The notes beneath the pieces were generated by a model. It had not been told where the DNA came from. It ran no database searches and saw only the letters and a program-made list of their open reading frames with translations. 64,000 nt of DNA from Panacibacter ginsenosidivorans (GTDB lineage: Bacteria > Bacteroidota > Bacteroidia > Chitinophagales > Chitinophagaceae). The first letter of the stretch is position 1; each line of letters starts with the position of its first letter. This document shows positions 18,352-28,101 of the stretch, one piece after another. The position numbers were made by a program, and so were the translations under genes. The stretch is from contig NZ_CP042435.1 in the NCBI RefSeq assembly GCF_007971225.1, forward strand, positions 2,607,501 through 2,671,500, read 5' to 3'.

Positions 18352-19058
18352 GTAAGGTGCAGGCATATATGAACTGGAGTGGAGGAAAAGATTCTTCTTT
18401 GTGTTTGTATAAGGTGTTTCAATCAGGCAATTATAACATCGCACATTTACTAACAAGTGTGAATGCTGTTCATGATCGTATATCCATGCATGGCGTAAGA
18501 AGAAGTTTGTTAGAAGCACAAGCTTCGTCTATTGGAATTCCACTCACAACAATTGAATTGCCGGAAGAACCTGGTATGGAAGAATATGAAAATGCGATGT
18601 TGCAAAAAGTAAATGAATTAAAGCAAACAGGCTGCACACATGCCATCTTCGGTGATATTTTTCTTGAAGATTTAAAAAATTACCGTGAACAAAAATTAGC
18701 AAATGCTGGCGTCGAATGTAGCTTTCCTTTATGGAAGATAAACACAACAGAACTTGTTCATGAATTTATCGAATTAGGTTTTAAAAGTATCATTGTTTGT
18801 ATAAATGAGCAATATCTTGATAAAAATTTTTGCGGCAGAATAATCGATGAGGATTTTATAAATGATCTTCCTAAGAATGTTGATCCGTGCGGCGAGAACG
18901 GAGAATTTCATTCATTTGTTTTTGATGGGCCAATATTTAAAAAACCAATACCATTTACAAAAGGAGAAATAGTTTACAAAACTTACCACGCACCTAAAAC
19001 AAGTAACGAAACTAAGCCTGACTATGGTTTTTATTTCTGCGATTTACTTCCGGCATAA
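18348..19058 (+). CDS. DUF71/COG2102 ATP pyrophosphatase (B12 salvage subgroup)
   Basis: A 236-residue protein of the adenine-nucleotide alpha-hydrolase fold. The PP-loop SGGKDSSLCLY is at about residues 11-21, and the family motif GDIFLEDLKNYRE and CGENGEFHSFV are present. Eukaryotic and archaeal relatives are diphthine-ammonia ligase (Dph6), but bacteria lack diphthamide; comparative genomics has tied a bacterial DUF71 subgroup to B12 salvage, and this gene lies in a B12-riboswitch operon. It may amidate or hydrolyse a corrinoid side chain (inference). The start is TTG at 18348, overlapping the upstream stop; GTG at 18357 is an alternative. Confidence 0.85.
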   Translation: MSKVQAYMNWSGGKDSSLCLYKVFQSGNYNIAHLLTSVNAVHDRISMHGVRRSLLEAQASSIGIPLTTIELPEEPGMEEYENAMLQKVNELKQTGCTHAIFGDIFLEDLKNYREQKLANAGVECSFPLWKINTTELVHEFIELGFKSIIVCINEQYLDKNFCGRIIDEDFINDLPKNVDPCGENGEFHSFVFDGPIFKKPIPFTKGEIVYKTYHAPKTSNETKPDYGFYFCDLLPA

Positions 19059-19097
19059 GTAATTTATCCTGCAGCTGAAAAGTTTATCTTTACTAAA

Positions 19098-19685
19098 ATG
19101 CTGCTTATGGTATTTGATCTTAGTAAACTCATTACGGTAATATTTACGCTGTTTGCTGTTATAGATATCGTGGGCTCTATTCCTATACTTATCGGTCTCA
19201 AAGAAAAAATGGGTAGCATACGTTCCATGCAGGCAACGTTTGTGTCGGGCATTTTTATGATCGTCTTTTTATTTGTAGGCAAACAGTTTCTTAGTATACT
19301 AAGTCTTGATGTACATTCTTTTGCTGTGGGTGGGTCTATAGTAATTTTTCTTATTGGATTGGAGATGGTGTTGGGTAAAGAAATTTTTCACAGCGATACA
19401 AATGCAAAAAGTGGAACTGTTGTACCCATTGCATTTCCTATCATTGCAGGCAGTGGCACGCTTACCACTATCATGTCGCTTAAAGCAAATTATGAAGACT
19501 GGTATATACTTGCCGGCATTCTTATAAATCTTGTGGTGGTTTATATCGTTCTTAAATCGTTAGGAAGCATAGAGCGTGTATTAGGTGAAGCAGGTCTTAC
19601 TGCCATCCGCAAATTTTTTGGTGTGATATTATTGGCAATTGCAGTAAAAATATTCAGTACCAATCTTTCTGCATTTATGAAATAA
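19098..19685 (+). CDS. MarC-family integral membrane protein
   Basis: A 195-residue protein with six hydrophobic segments, of the MarC/UPF0056 family. Family marks include the N-terminal FAVIDIVGSIPI, the re-entrant PIAFPIIAGSGTLTT and the C-terminal RKFFGVILLAIAVKI. MarC was once linked to multiple antibiotic resistance, but the function is not established. It follows the DUF71 gene by 39 bp on the same strand; whether it belongs to the B12 operon is uncertain. Confidence 0.87.
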   Translation: MLLMVFDLSKLITVIFTLFAVIDIVGSIPILIGLKEKMGSIRSMQATFVSGIFMIVFLFVGKQFLSILSLDVHSFAVGGSIVIFLIGLEMVLGKEIFHSDTNAKSGTVVPIAFPIIAGSGTLTTIMSLKANYEDWYILAGILINLVVVYIVLKSLGSIERVLGEAGLTAIRKFFGVILLAIAVKIFSTNLSAFMK

Positions 19686-19724
19686 TGTTTTGGCGACAAA
19701 CAGCTGTAGTAATATTAGGCTATG

Positions 19725-19835
19725 GTTGTGTCACTCACTTGTACGTTCGGAAATCTTTTCTGCAGTCATGAATTGTAAAAGGAGCAATGATAATCCTGAT
19801 GATTTACGATTCTCTGCACAAGTGTGCGACGCAAC
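19725..19835 (+). repeat. Intergenic repeat, paired B and A arms (inverted)
   Basis: B arm at 19725-19744 (followed by GTTC) and a reversed A arm GCACAAGTGTGCGACGCAAC at 19816-19835, with 71 bases between. It lies between the convergent marC and beta-barrel genes. Confidence 0.9.
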
Positions 19836-19870
19836 GAAGCTGCTATAAAATATTACAGCCATGTTCATAA

Positions 19871-19898
19871 CAAAAACCCCTGGCATTGCTACCAGGGG
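19871..19898 (-). terminator. Rho-independent terminator of the DUF4136/beta-barrel operon
   Basis: Perfect stem CCCCTGG / CCAGGGG (19877-19883 with 19892-19898), followed on the minus strand by a T run. It lies 35 bp after the beta-barrel gene stop. Confidence 0.85.
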
Positions 19899-19932
19899 CT
19901 ATATCCAAACACCGCACCAAAACATTTAATCT

Positions 19933-20565
19933 TTATCTCAAAGGGAAATGCACGCCTGCATGTAAAGACAGGTTATTTAAATTATCATACCCCAGTTTTT
20001 TATAAGCTATATAATTATAATCTGCACCAACGCTAAAACCTGAGGCGCCGCCTTTGCTAAACGGCACCATAATTCCTGCACCAGCCTGCGCAGTAAAGGA
20101 TGTGCTATTGTCTGAACCTCCAAACTCGCCGAGGTACTGCCTGAAATCAATCACACTAAAACCTGCTGCTGCAGAAATGTAAGGTTGTATTAAAGCATTG
20201 CCTCCTCCCAATGGCTTGAATGCTGCTTTAGCCATCAACGGAACAGTTTGAAGAGAGTTGGTCAAAACAGCAGAAGTTTCTTCATTGTTTCCTGTTTTAT
20301 AAATAGCTCTGGGATATTTTTGATAATAATCCTGGTAACCAAACTGCAGACCTGCAGACCATTTATTGTTAATGCCATACATCAATGCGCCTGTTGCACC
20401 GCGTGGAGATGCATCGCTGACAATGTTATTCTTAAAACTGCCCAGTGGAATACTATAGTTATAATTTAGGTCAAATTTCAATATGCCTTTCTGCTGTGCA
20501 TTTGCAGACACTGAAGCAATGGTCATCAGTATCGCTAACACCCCTAAATATTTCAGATGTTTCAT
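19933..20565 (-). CDS. Outer-membrane beta-barrel protein
   Basis: A 210-residue exported protein. The start at 20565 gives a clear signal peptide (KYLGVLAILMTIASVSANAQ). The mature part has alternating strands with aromatic girdles (WSAGLQFGYQDYYQ, GFSVGADYNYIAYKKLGY) and ends with HAGVHFPLR, fitting an eight-stranded OmpA/OmpW-like porin fold. The start of the upstream lipoprotein frame lies 10 bp away, so both are probably cotranscribed. The cargo or partner is unknown. Confidence 0.78.
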   Translation of the reverse strand: MKHLKYLGVLAILMTIASVSANAQQKGILKFDLNYNYSIPLGSFKNNIVSDASPRGATGALMYGINNKWSAGLQFGYQDYYQKYPRAIYKTGNNEETSAVLTNSLQTVPLMAKAAFKPLGGGNALIQPYISAAAGFSVIDFRQYLGEFGGSDNSTSFTAQAGAGIMVPFSKGGASGFSVGADYNYIAYKKLGYDNLNNLSLHAGVHFPLR

Positions 20566-20575
20566 AAGTTTCTTT

Positions 20576-21199
20576 TTAATTGTTTGTTTGTATATAAGCA
20601 GACTGATCAAACAATGCTTTTACCTGTGCATCTGCATTAGATGCATTGAAGATGCCCTCCCCACGAACAAGTCCATTCCATACAAGACTTATTTTGTTGC
20701 TGCCGGATGCATCTTTCAGATCGAGCATATCTACTGATATTGCGCCTTCTGTTATTTGATAAATAGCGTATCCATAAGGTACATAATAGTCGTACCCGGA
20801 ATATCCCCAATAATAAGGATCCCAGTAACCGCCATAAGAATCGTAATAATCTCCATAACTGACTGCTGTGGTTGATGTTTGGTAAATGCGGTTTACCGTT
20901 AATGCAAGATCCGGAGATTGATCTTTACCAACTTTTTTGTATCCACGCTGCTGCATGTATTTATCTACCGCATCAATATATGCCTGATCAGTTGCAGTTA
21001 TTTCTTTTGTTACGTGTCCGTTATCAATTACTGCAACCGAATCTGTCAGGTTATACGTTTTATACCCACTGAAATTTGTTGAAGAATCATGATTGGTTAC
21101 ATAGATCCTTGATTCTTCGGGTGTGAGATTATTTAATGGTTCCTTTTGGCAACTCACTGCCGCTATAGCTGTTGCTAATACTGCAATCGCTCTTTTCAT
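20576..21199 (-). CDS. DUF4136 lipoprotein
   Basis: A 207-residue lipoprotein with its signal peptide ending at Cys17 (IAAVSCQ). The rest matches the DUF4136 pattern: an early FSGYKTYNL segment, a DxAYIDAVDKYMQQRGYKKV helix and a Tyr/Gly-rich stretch (about residues 115-145, YYDSYGGYWDPYYWGYSGYD), then ISVDMLDLKD and LVWNGLVRGEG. Such proteins are periplasm-facing and of unknown function. It forms a two-gene operon with the beta-barrel protein 10 bp downstream. Confidence 0.85.
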   Translation of the reverse strand: MKRAIAVLATAIAAVSCQKEPLNNLTPEESRIYVTNHDSSTNFSGYKTYNLTDSVAVIDNGHVTKEITATDQAYIDAVDKYMQQRGYKKVGKDQSPDLALTVNRIYQTSTTAVSYGDYYDSYGGYWDPYYWGYSGYDYYVPYGYAIYQITEGAISVDMLDLKDASGSNKISLVWNGLVRGEGIFNASNADAQVKALFDQSAYIQTNN

Positions 21200-21365
21200 A
21201 ATGATGTTTCTTTTCTATAGATTAATAAGAATTTCCAAACCACATCATAAGACGTTATAATATGGATAGGTTTACTTATTAGTTAAGCTTTAAGAAACAT
21301 TTAGAAAAGATGTTAAATGTGTGAGAACAAAAAGCAATTGAACAATTTTTTGTGTACTGTATTAA

Positions 21366-21398
21366 AAAAAGAGCGCTCATAAAATGAGCGCTCTTTAA
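21366..21398 (-). terminator. Strong bidirectional terminator after atpC
   Basis: A 13-bp perfect stem (21368-21380 with 21384-21396), loop of three bases, A/T runs on both sides. It lies 20 bp past the atpC stop. Confidence 0.88.
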
Positions 21399-21418
21399 AA
21401 AATATTTGAATTCGTGCC

Positions 21419-21670
21419 TTACATCTCCTGTGCACCTTCTACCAATACAGTTGCTTTATTATTTAACACTTCAACAAAGCCACCTTGAATCTGAAAAGAC
21501 TCTGTACTACTTTTGTCTTTAAGTATTTTTAGTTTCCCTTTTCCAAGGGCGCTTACCAATGGTGCATGTTTATCCAGCACTTCAAGTAACCCATCTATAC
21601 CGGGTAACTGCACGCCATATACATCGCCGCTATAGATTTTCTTTTCCGGTGTTAATATTTCTAAAGTCAT
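21419..21670 (-). CDS. atpC: ATP synthase F1 epsilon subunit (short form)
   Basis: An 83-residue epsilon subunit with the N-terminal beta-sandwich only (MTLEILTPEKKIYSGDV, LPGIDGLLEVLDKHAPLVSAL, GGFVEVLNNKATVLVE). The C-terminal two-helix domain that inhibits ATP hydrolysis in E. coli is missing, as is usual in Bacteroidota. The start at 21670 fits the family; a longer frame begins inside a GC-rich repeat and is rejected. It is the second gene after atpD, but a 209-bp gap with a repeat separates them. Confidence 0.92.
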   Translation of the reverse strand: MTLEILTPEKKIYSGDVYGVQLPGIDGLLEVLDKHAPLVSALGKGKLKILKDKSSTESFQIQGGFVEVLNNKATVLVEGAQEM

Positions 21671-21684
21671 AAGGAACCCTCTAA

Positions 21685-21708
21685 CATCCCCCGGTGGGGG
21701 AGGATTTT
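21685..21708. repeat. GC-rich palindromic element (CCCCC-GGT-GGGGG)
   Basis: A short hairpin-forming block (ATCCCCCGGTGGGGGAGGAT) just before atpC. A second GC-rich palindrome of similar style (GTCCTTCTCC/GGAGAAGGAC) lies at 49995-50018; whether they are one family is not clear. Confidence 0.5.
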
Positions 21709-21776
21709 GCAAACACGTTTATATTGCCTATGCGCAAACGTATTTGATTTTCTTATTAATGAATAAAGAACTAAAC

Positions 21777-21796
21777 GTACAAGAGTGCGACGCAAC
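21777..21796 (-). repeat. Intergenic repeat, A arm (reverse) between atpD and atpC
   Basis: Exact reversed A arm (GTACAAGAGTGCGACGCAAC) followed by AAGCCGGGCTCAGAATACT-like family flank at about 21818. It splits an otherwise standard atpD-atpC pair. Confidence 0.92.
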
Positions 21797-21879
21797 TAAA
21801 GCTATATTCTTTGCCGGAAGCCGGGCTCAGAATACTGTTTTCGTGAAGAGACTCTCCACGGGAAAGGTTTGGGAAGGCA

Positions 21880-23391
<1,512 letters not shown>

Positions 23392-23704
23392 TTATTTTTA
23401 GCAGGTTTTCAAATTATTTCAAACAAAATGTATGAAAAACGGGCTATTCAAATAGCATTAAATCCAATTTCGGCCGCAAAGGTAAGGGAATAGCGGTTTC
23501 AAAGTTTTTATGAAGCAAAGTTTCGTCAGGGATTTTTTGAGCCCGGCTTTTATTTAGACATTATGCTTTCGTTGCGTCGCACTCGTGTGCGTTTTGTATA
23601 AAATTCAGCAATAGCGTACTCTTTGAATTTTATATTTTACCGATTAAAAACTATCATCAATCATATTTTTTCTGAGGTAAATTTGTCTTTCAAATAATTA
23701 ACTT
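23392..23704. other. 313-bp intergenic region between divergent atpD and aldo/keto reductase genes
   Basis: It holds one A-arm repeat (23571-23590) with a GAGCCCGGC flank, and a perfect TAnnTTTG box (TAAATTTG, 23678-23685) 20 bp before the reductase start. Nothing else is recognised. Confidence 0.7.
23571..23590 (+). repeat. Intergenic repeat, A arm
   Basis: A arm with two changes at the end (TCGTGTGC). Upstream GAGCCCGGCTTTTATTTAG is the family flank. Confidence 0.88.
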
Positions 23705-24709
23705 ATGAAGCACAGAAAACTAGGAAACACAGGTGTAGAATTATCTGCTATTGGCCTTGGCTGCATGGGTATGAGCTTTGCTTATGGCCCACGCAACGAT
23801 GAAGATTCTATTGCTACACTAAACCGGGCACTTGAACTGGGTATTAATTTTTGGGATACAGCTGACATGTATGGCATGGGACACAATGAAGAACTCATTT
23901 CAAAAGTGCTGGTACCTAACAGGGACAAAGTATTTATCGCCACTAAATTTGGCTTCCGTTTACGGGAAGGAGCCACGGGGTTTGTTGGCACGCCGGCTTC
24001 TTATTTTGATGGATCGCCTGCCTATCTTAAAGAGGCAGTTGAAAAAAGTTTACAACGTTTAAAGATCGACACTATTGATCTCTATTATGCACATCGCATA
24101 GATCCGAACGTTCCGGTGGAAGATATGGTTGGTGCTATGGCCGACCTGGTAAAAGAAGGCAAAGTAAAATACCTGGGACTATCTGAAGCATCTCCAAAAT
24201 CAATTCGCAAGGCACATGCTGTACATCCGATCACTGCATTACAAAGTGAATATTCGTTATTAACGAGAGATATTGAAGGCGGGATACTTGATACCTGCAG
24301 AGAACTCGGCATTACTTTAGTTCCTTACAGCCCGCTTGCGAGAGGACTTGTAACAGCTACCGTAACGAATATGGATGAACTGGCAACGGATGATTTCAGG
24401 AGAACCCTTCCACGTTTTAAAGATGATTCATGGGACAATAATCAAAAGCTGGTAGATGAATTTGCTGCTATTGCAAAAAGTAAAAATACTACGGCTGCAC
24501 AATTAGCATTGGCATGGGTGCTTGCTCAGGGTGATGATATGATTCCGATTCCAGGCACCAAGAAAAGAAAATACCTGGAAGAAAACGCGGCTGCGGTTGA
24601 CATTGAACTAAGCAATGCTGATCTTCTGCAAATTGAATATCTGTTAGATAAATATCCTAATGTTGGCCAACGCTATAGCGATGGCGCATTGAAACTGGTG
24701 AATCATTAA
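23705..24709 (+). CDS. Aldo/keto reductase
   Basis: A 334-residue NADPH-dependent aldo/keto reductase with a TIM barrel. The catalytic tetrad is present: D51, Y56, K81 and H130 ([21 protein letters not shown]). The N-terminal [20 protein letters not shown] is typical of the YajO/AKR13-like group. It probably reduces small aldehydes or ketones; the substrate is unknown. It is monocistronic with its own -7 box (TAAATTTG) 20 bp upstream and a perfect hairpin downstream. Confidence 0.92.
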   Translation: MKHRKLGNTGVELSAIGLGCMGMSFAYGPRNDEDSIATLNRALELGINFWDTADMYGMGHNEELISKVLVPNRDKVFIATKFGFRLREGATGFVGTPASYFDGSPAYLKEAVEKSLQRLKIDTIDLYYAHRIDPNVPVEDMVGAMADLVKEGKVKYLGLSEASPKSIRKAHAVHPITALQSEYSLLTRDIEGGILDTCRELGITLVPYSPLARGLVTATVTNMDELATDDFRRTLPRFKDDSWDNNQKLVDEFAAIAKSKNTTAAQLALAWVLAQGDDMIPIPGTKKRKYLEENAAAVDIELSNADLLQIEYLLDKYPNVGQRYSDGALKLVNH

Positions 24710-24716
24710 TTATATA

Positions 24717-24747
24717 GAGCTTGAAGGTTTTTCAAACCTTCAAGCTC
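24717..24747. terminator. Bidirectional stem-loop between convergent genes
   Basis: A 14-bp perfect stem (24717-24730 with 24734-24747) between the aldo/keto reductase and the EamA gene. Confidence 0.75.
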
Positions 24748-24795
24748 TTAGATTACTTTAGCTATTATATATAACAGATGCCATATAAAGTAAGT

Positions 24796-24815
24796 GTACA
24801 AGAGTGCGACGCAAG
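24796..24815 (-). repeat. Intergenic repeat, A arm (reverse)
   Basis: GTACAAGAGTGCGACGCAAG, one base off the consensus, followed by the GCCGGGCTCAAAA flank at about 24839. Confidence 0.9.
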
Positions 24816-24854
24816 TAAAGTTTAATGCTTATTCCAATGCCGGGCTCAAAAGGT

Positions 24855-25730
24855 CTATTTCTTATTAACCATGTAAACACCTGCAAGAATAATAATTAAA
24901 CATCCTATCTCTGCAAGTGTAATAGTTTCTCCATAAAGCAATCCCCAGATAACAGCAATAATTGGAATACCATAAGTAACCAACGAAGCAAACAAAGGGC
25001 CTTCTTTTTTTACAAGCATATAGAATAATATGGTAGCAACCGCGGTACCCATAACACCCAATAACGCAGAAGCTAACGTAGCATGCAGATATGTTGGTTG
25101 CAATAATGGCAATTGAAAATAACCTGTTGCAGCAAGAATGATAAATGCAGGTATTAATAGAAAACTAAATGATAAAGCGGCCACATGCAAAGAAGCTGTT
25201 TGCTGTAAATAACGGCTTACCATATTTACATTACATGCATAACAAATAGTGGCCAGCAAAACTAATGATGCATAGGAAAGGTCATTAAAACTAATACCCT
25301 GGTGTGTGGCAAAAGGTAATAATACAAGACCCGTAAAACCAATGATTACTCCGATGATCTTTTTTACACCCGCAGTAAGTTTAAAAAAGGTTACACCGAT
25401 AATAATGGTGAATAAAGGTGTTAAAGAATTCAATATCGCTGCGAGTGAACTATCAATTCTTGTTTCAGCAAGGCAATAAAGAAAAGCAGGGAAAAAACTG
25501 CCAAGTAACCCGGAAAGTATTACAAACACACGTTTTTCTTTTGCCACATTTTTAAATGCTTTCACACCAAAAGGCACCAGCACAATCGCTGCACTTAATA
25601 TGCGTATGGCAGCAACCTGGTAGGCGCTCAATGCCTGCATACCAAGTTTCATAAGTATGAATGAACTGCCCCAGATAACTGCGAGTATGATAAACAATAT
25701 CCAGCCTGTAACACTTTTTGCCAATTCCAA
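24855..25730 (-). CDS. EamA/DMT-superfamily transporter
   Basis: A membrane protein with ten predicted helices and two EamA repeats (ILFIILAVIWGSSFILMKLG at the start; LLGVMGTAVATILFYMLVKKEG and IPIIAVIWGLLYGET in the second half). EamA proteins usually export metabolites or amino acids. The start is uncertain: the open frame reaches 25958, but that overlaps ppk2 on the other strand, so I chose TTG at 25730 near the first helix; ATG at 25805 would overlap ppk2 by 11 bp. It is divergent from ppk2. Confidence 0.8.
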   Translation of the reverse strand: MELAKSVTGWILFIILAVIWGSSFILMKLGMQALSAYQVAAIRILSAAIVLVPFGVKAFKNVAKEKRVFVILSGLLGSFFPAFLYCLAETRIDSSLAAILNSLTPLFTIIIGVTFFKLTAGVKKIIGVIIGFTGLVLLPFATHQGISFNDLSYASLVLLATICYACNVNMVSRYLQQTASLHVAALSFSFLLIPAFIILAATGYFQLPLLQPTYLHATLASALLGVMGTAVATILFYMLVKKEGPLFASLVTYGIPIIAVIWGLLYGETITLAEIGCLIIILAGVYMVNKK

Positions 25731-25794
25731 AAATTTTCGCAAAGGTCTCTTTTTAAAACAATAAAAGATAACTTTAAAACAAATTGATATATAT

Positions 25795-26541
25795 ATGGGT
25801 GTCATAAAACTGAACGCTATTAGCACAAGAGCTCCGAAGAATGTTGATAAAGAAAAAACAGAGGCAAAAACAACTTCTTTATTAACAGAGCTGGATGAAT
25901 TGCAAAATCTTCTATATGCAGAAAATAAACATGCTGTATTGGTGGTAATACAAGGCATGGATGCAAGTGGTAAGGATGGCTTGACACGAAATGTATTTGG
26001 TGATCTTAATCCGCAGGGCGTTACCGTTCAATCTTTTAAAGTTCCTACAGCCCTTGAATTATCACATGATTTTCTTTGGCGCATACACCAGCATACACCG
26101 CCAAAAGGAATGATTCAGCTTTTTAACCGTTCTCATTACGAAGACATAATTGTAACACGGGTCCATAAAATTATTGATGATGATATGGCAATAAAAAGAA
26201 TGAAAGCCATTAATGATTTCGAGGACTTACTTACAAAACACAACAGCACGCACATCTTGAAATTTTATTTGCATGTATCTAAAGAAGAACAGCACCAAAG
26301 ACTCGAAGAAAGGCTAAGTGATAAAACCAAACAATGGAAGTACAACGAAAAAGATTTCGAAGAGGCCAAGCTTTGGAATGAATACATGAAAGTGTATGAA
26401 GATTGTTTTAAAAACTGTAATAACATACCCTGGACAATAGTGCCATCAGATCAAAACTGGTATAAAGAGTTCATTATTGCAAATGCATTACATAAGTTAT
26501 TAACCTCGCTAAAGATGCGTTATCCCGGCTTAAAGAAATAG
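25795..26541 (+). CDS. ppk2: Polyphosphate kinase 2 family protein
   Basis: A 248-residue PPK2 enzyme, which transfers phosphate between polyphosphate and nucleotides. Walker [10 protein letters not shown] is at about residues 54-62; the lid and Walker-B-side motif [17 protein letters not shown] and [12 protein letters not shown] follow. The fold is that of a P-loop nucleotide kinase, cytosolic. Which nucleotide (GDP, ADP or AMP) it phosphorylates cannot be told. mscL follows on the same strand after 65 bp. Confidence 0.9.
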   Translation: MGVIKLNAISTRAPKNVDKEKTEAKTTSLLTELDELQNLLYAENKHAVLVVIQGMDASGKDGLTRNVFGDLNPQGVTVQSFKVPTALELSHDFLWRIHQHTPPKGMIQLFNRSHYEDIIVTRVHKIIDDDMAIKRMKAINDFEDLLTKHNSTHILKFYLHVSKEEQHQRLEERLSDKTKQWKYNEKDFEEAKLWNEYMKVYEDCFKNCNNIPWTIVPSDQNWYKEFIIANALHKLLTSLKMRYPGLKK

Positions 26542-26606
26542 CAATATTTGTTTTAGCAGGATTTTTTGTTACCTTGTTTTCTATTCCTCACCTTAAAACC
26601 AACCTT

Positions 26607-27032
26607 ATGGGATTTGTAAAAGAATTTAAGGAGTTTGCCGTAAAGGGAAATGTAATTGATCTTGCTGTCGGTGTTATCATTGGCGGCGCATTCGGTAAAA
26701 TCATAGACTCGGTTATTAATGATCTTATAATGCCGCTTGTTGCAAAAATTATAGGCTCCCCGGATTTCTCTAATGCCTATATTCCTTTGGTCGATGGCAT
26801 CCCGCCCGGCACTTCACTTGCTGATGCAAAAAAAATAGGACCAGTATTCGCTTACGGTAATTTCCTGACTGTAGCTATCAATTTCTTCTTATTGGCTTTA
26901 GCTGTTTTTTTAATGGTAAAAGCTATCAATAGACTTAAAAGGAAACAGGAAGTTGCTGCCCCCGCCGCACCTCCTGAGCCTTCTTCTACAGATAAATTGC
27001 TAATGGAGATACGCGATTCACTTAAAAAGTAA
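26607..27032 (+). CDS. mscL: Large-conductance mechanosensitive channel MscL
   Basis: A 141-residue pentameric inner-membrane emergency-release channel. The start at 26607 gives the family N-terminus ([22 protein letters not shown]) with the N-terminal amphipathic helix. TM1 contains [17 protein letters not shown], the periplasmic loop is about residues 50-75 and TM2 is [20 protein letters not shown]. The C-terminal part is charged with a short helix. A stem-loop follows 60 bp downstream. Confidence 0.95.
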   Translation: MGFVKEFKEFAVKGNVIDLAVGVIIGGAFGKIIDSVINDLIMPLVAKIIGSPDFSNAYIPLVDGIPPGTSLADAKKIGPVFAYGNFLTVAINFFLLALAVFLMVKAINRLKRKQEVAAPAAPPEPSSTDKLLMEIRDSLKK

Positions 27033-27091
27033 TTATTGTGGAATACTTGTGAGGGAAACAGCCCTCTGTTCCATTGCACATCATACCTTTG

Positions 27092-27130
27092 AAATCCCGG
27101 TACGCTATAGCCGCCGGGATTTTTCTTTTA
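27092..27130 (+). terminator. Stem-loop and T-tract between mscL and scpA
   Basis: AAATCCCGG (27092-27100) pairs with CCGGGATTT (27114-27122) and is followed by TTTTCTTTTA. It ends only about 11 bp before the chosen scpA start, so it may act as terminator of mscL and also as an attenuator of scpA. Confidence 0.75.
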
Positions 27131-27141
27131 AAATTATACAT

Positions 27142-27930
27142 GTGAGCGCACCTGCATACCAAATAAAACTTCCGCAATTTGAAGGCCCTTTTGACCTGCT
27201 GCTTTTTTTTATTGAAAGAGATGAAGTGGACATTTATGATATTCCTATCACAAAGATCATCAAAGATTTTCTTGCCTATATACATGACCAGGAAAAGCTG
27301 AATATAGAATTAAGCAGTGAGTTTATTTTGCTGGTTTCAACATTGATGCGCATCAAGGCAAAAATGTTATTGCCAAGAAAAGAAATTGACGCACAGGGTA
27401 ATGAAATTGATCCGCGACAGGAACTGGTTGATAAAATTCTTGAATACAAAAAATTCAAAGAAGCTGCCGTGCAAATGGCCGGGATGGAAGCTATGCGCAT
27501 GCTAATGATGAAACGCGGCAATCTGCAGAAAGAACTTGCACAGATTGGCGAAGAAGCATCAGAAGGCACAGAGATACAAACGGTAACGCTCTTCAAATTA
27601 ATGAAGGCTTTTGAAAAAGTTATGCAGCGTGTACATGACCGCAACAACAAGCCTGTACACACTGTGGTGCGTTATAATTACACCATGGAAGGCAGCCGCG
27701 AAAACATGCTTGAAATGGTAAAGCAGCAGAAAACTGTTTCATTCGAAAAAATATTTGAACAATGCAATGACCGCATACATGCTATTTTTCTTTTTTTATC
27801 GATGCTTGAATTGGCACAACAGAAATATATGAGCATAATGGTAGGCGAAGGCCGTAATAATTTTATTGTGGAATGGAATGAGAACAGAGAAGAAGAAATA
27901 GAAACCGAAATAAACGTTCCCGCAAACTAA
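27142..27930 (+). CDS. scpA: Segregation and condensation protein A (ScpA kleisin)
   Basis: A 262-residue kleisin subunit of the Smc-ScpAB condensin complex. The N-terminal domain (LPQFEGPFDLLLFFIERDEVDIYDIP) and the helical SMC-binding segments (LILLVSTLMRIKAKMLLPR) are clear, and the C-terminal winged-helix follows RVHDRNNKPVH. The start is GTG at 27142: the frame extends to 27049 but that part crosses the terminator hairpin at 27092-27122. scpB is not in this window. Confidence 0.9.
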   Translation: MSAPAYQIKLPQFEGPFDLLLFFIERDEVDIYDIPITKIIKDFLAYIHDQEKLNIELSSEFILLVSTLMRIKAKMLLPRKEIDAQGNEIDPRQELVDKILEYKKFKEAAVQMAGMEAMRMLMMKRGNLQKELAQIGEEASEGTEIQTVTLFKLMKAFEKVMQRVHDRNNKPVHTVVRYNYTMEGSRENMLEMVKQQKTVSFEKIFEQCNDRIHAIFLFLSMLELAQQKYMSIMVGEGRNNFIVEWNENREEEIETEINVPAN

Positions 27931-27957
27931 TCCTTTATATATATTATAGATTTTTAT

Positions 27958-27990
27958 GCCCCCATCTGTGGAAACGCTGATGGGGCTTTT
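27958..27990 (+). terminator. Rho-independent terminator after scpA
   Basis: CCCCATC pairs with GATGGGG around a 12-base loop, followed by CTTTT. The next repeat arm starts at once. Confidence 0.8.
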
Positions 27991-28061
27991 GTTGCGTCGC
28001 ACTCTTGTACACTTTGTTCATTGCCGGGCATATATAAGAACGTACAAGTGAGTTACACAAC
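27991..28061 (+). repeat. Intergenic repeat, paired A and B arms (inverted)
   Basis: A arm at 27991-28010 and reversed B arm (one mismatch, GTACAAGTGAGTTACACAAC) at 28042-28061, 31 bases apart. It lies between convergent scpA and the GT-like gene. Confidence 0.92.
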
Positions 28062-28101
28062 CATTGTTACATAGTGATTCAATGGCCTGCTACATAAATT
28101 A

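Noticed and set aside
21671-21712. Longer atpC start within the GC-rich repeat
   Set aside because: The extra residues are encoded by the CCCCCGGTGGGGG block and do not match any epsilon subunit.
25731-25958. N-terminal extension of the EamA transporter frame
   Set aside because: Those codons overlap the ppk2 gene start on the other strand and have no EamA-like sequence.
27049-27141. Upstream start of scpA
   Set aside because: The segment runs across a terminator-like hairpin and does not align with kleisins.
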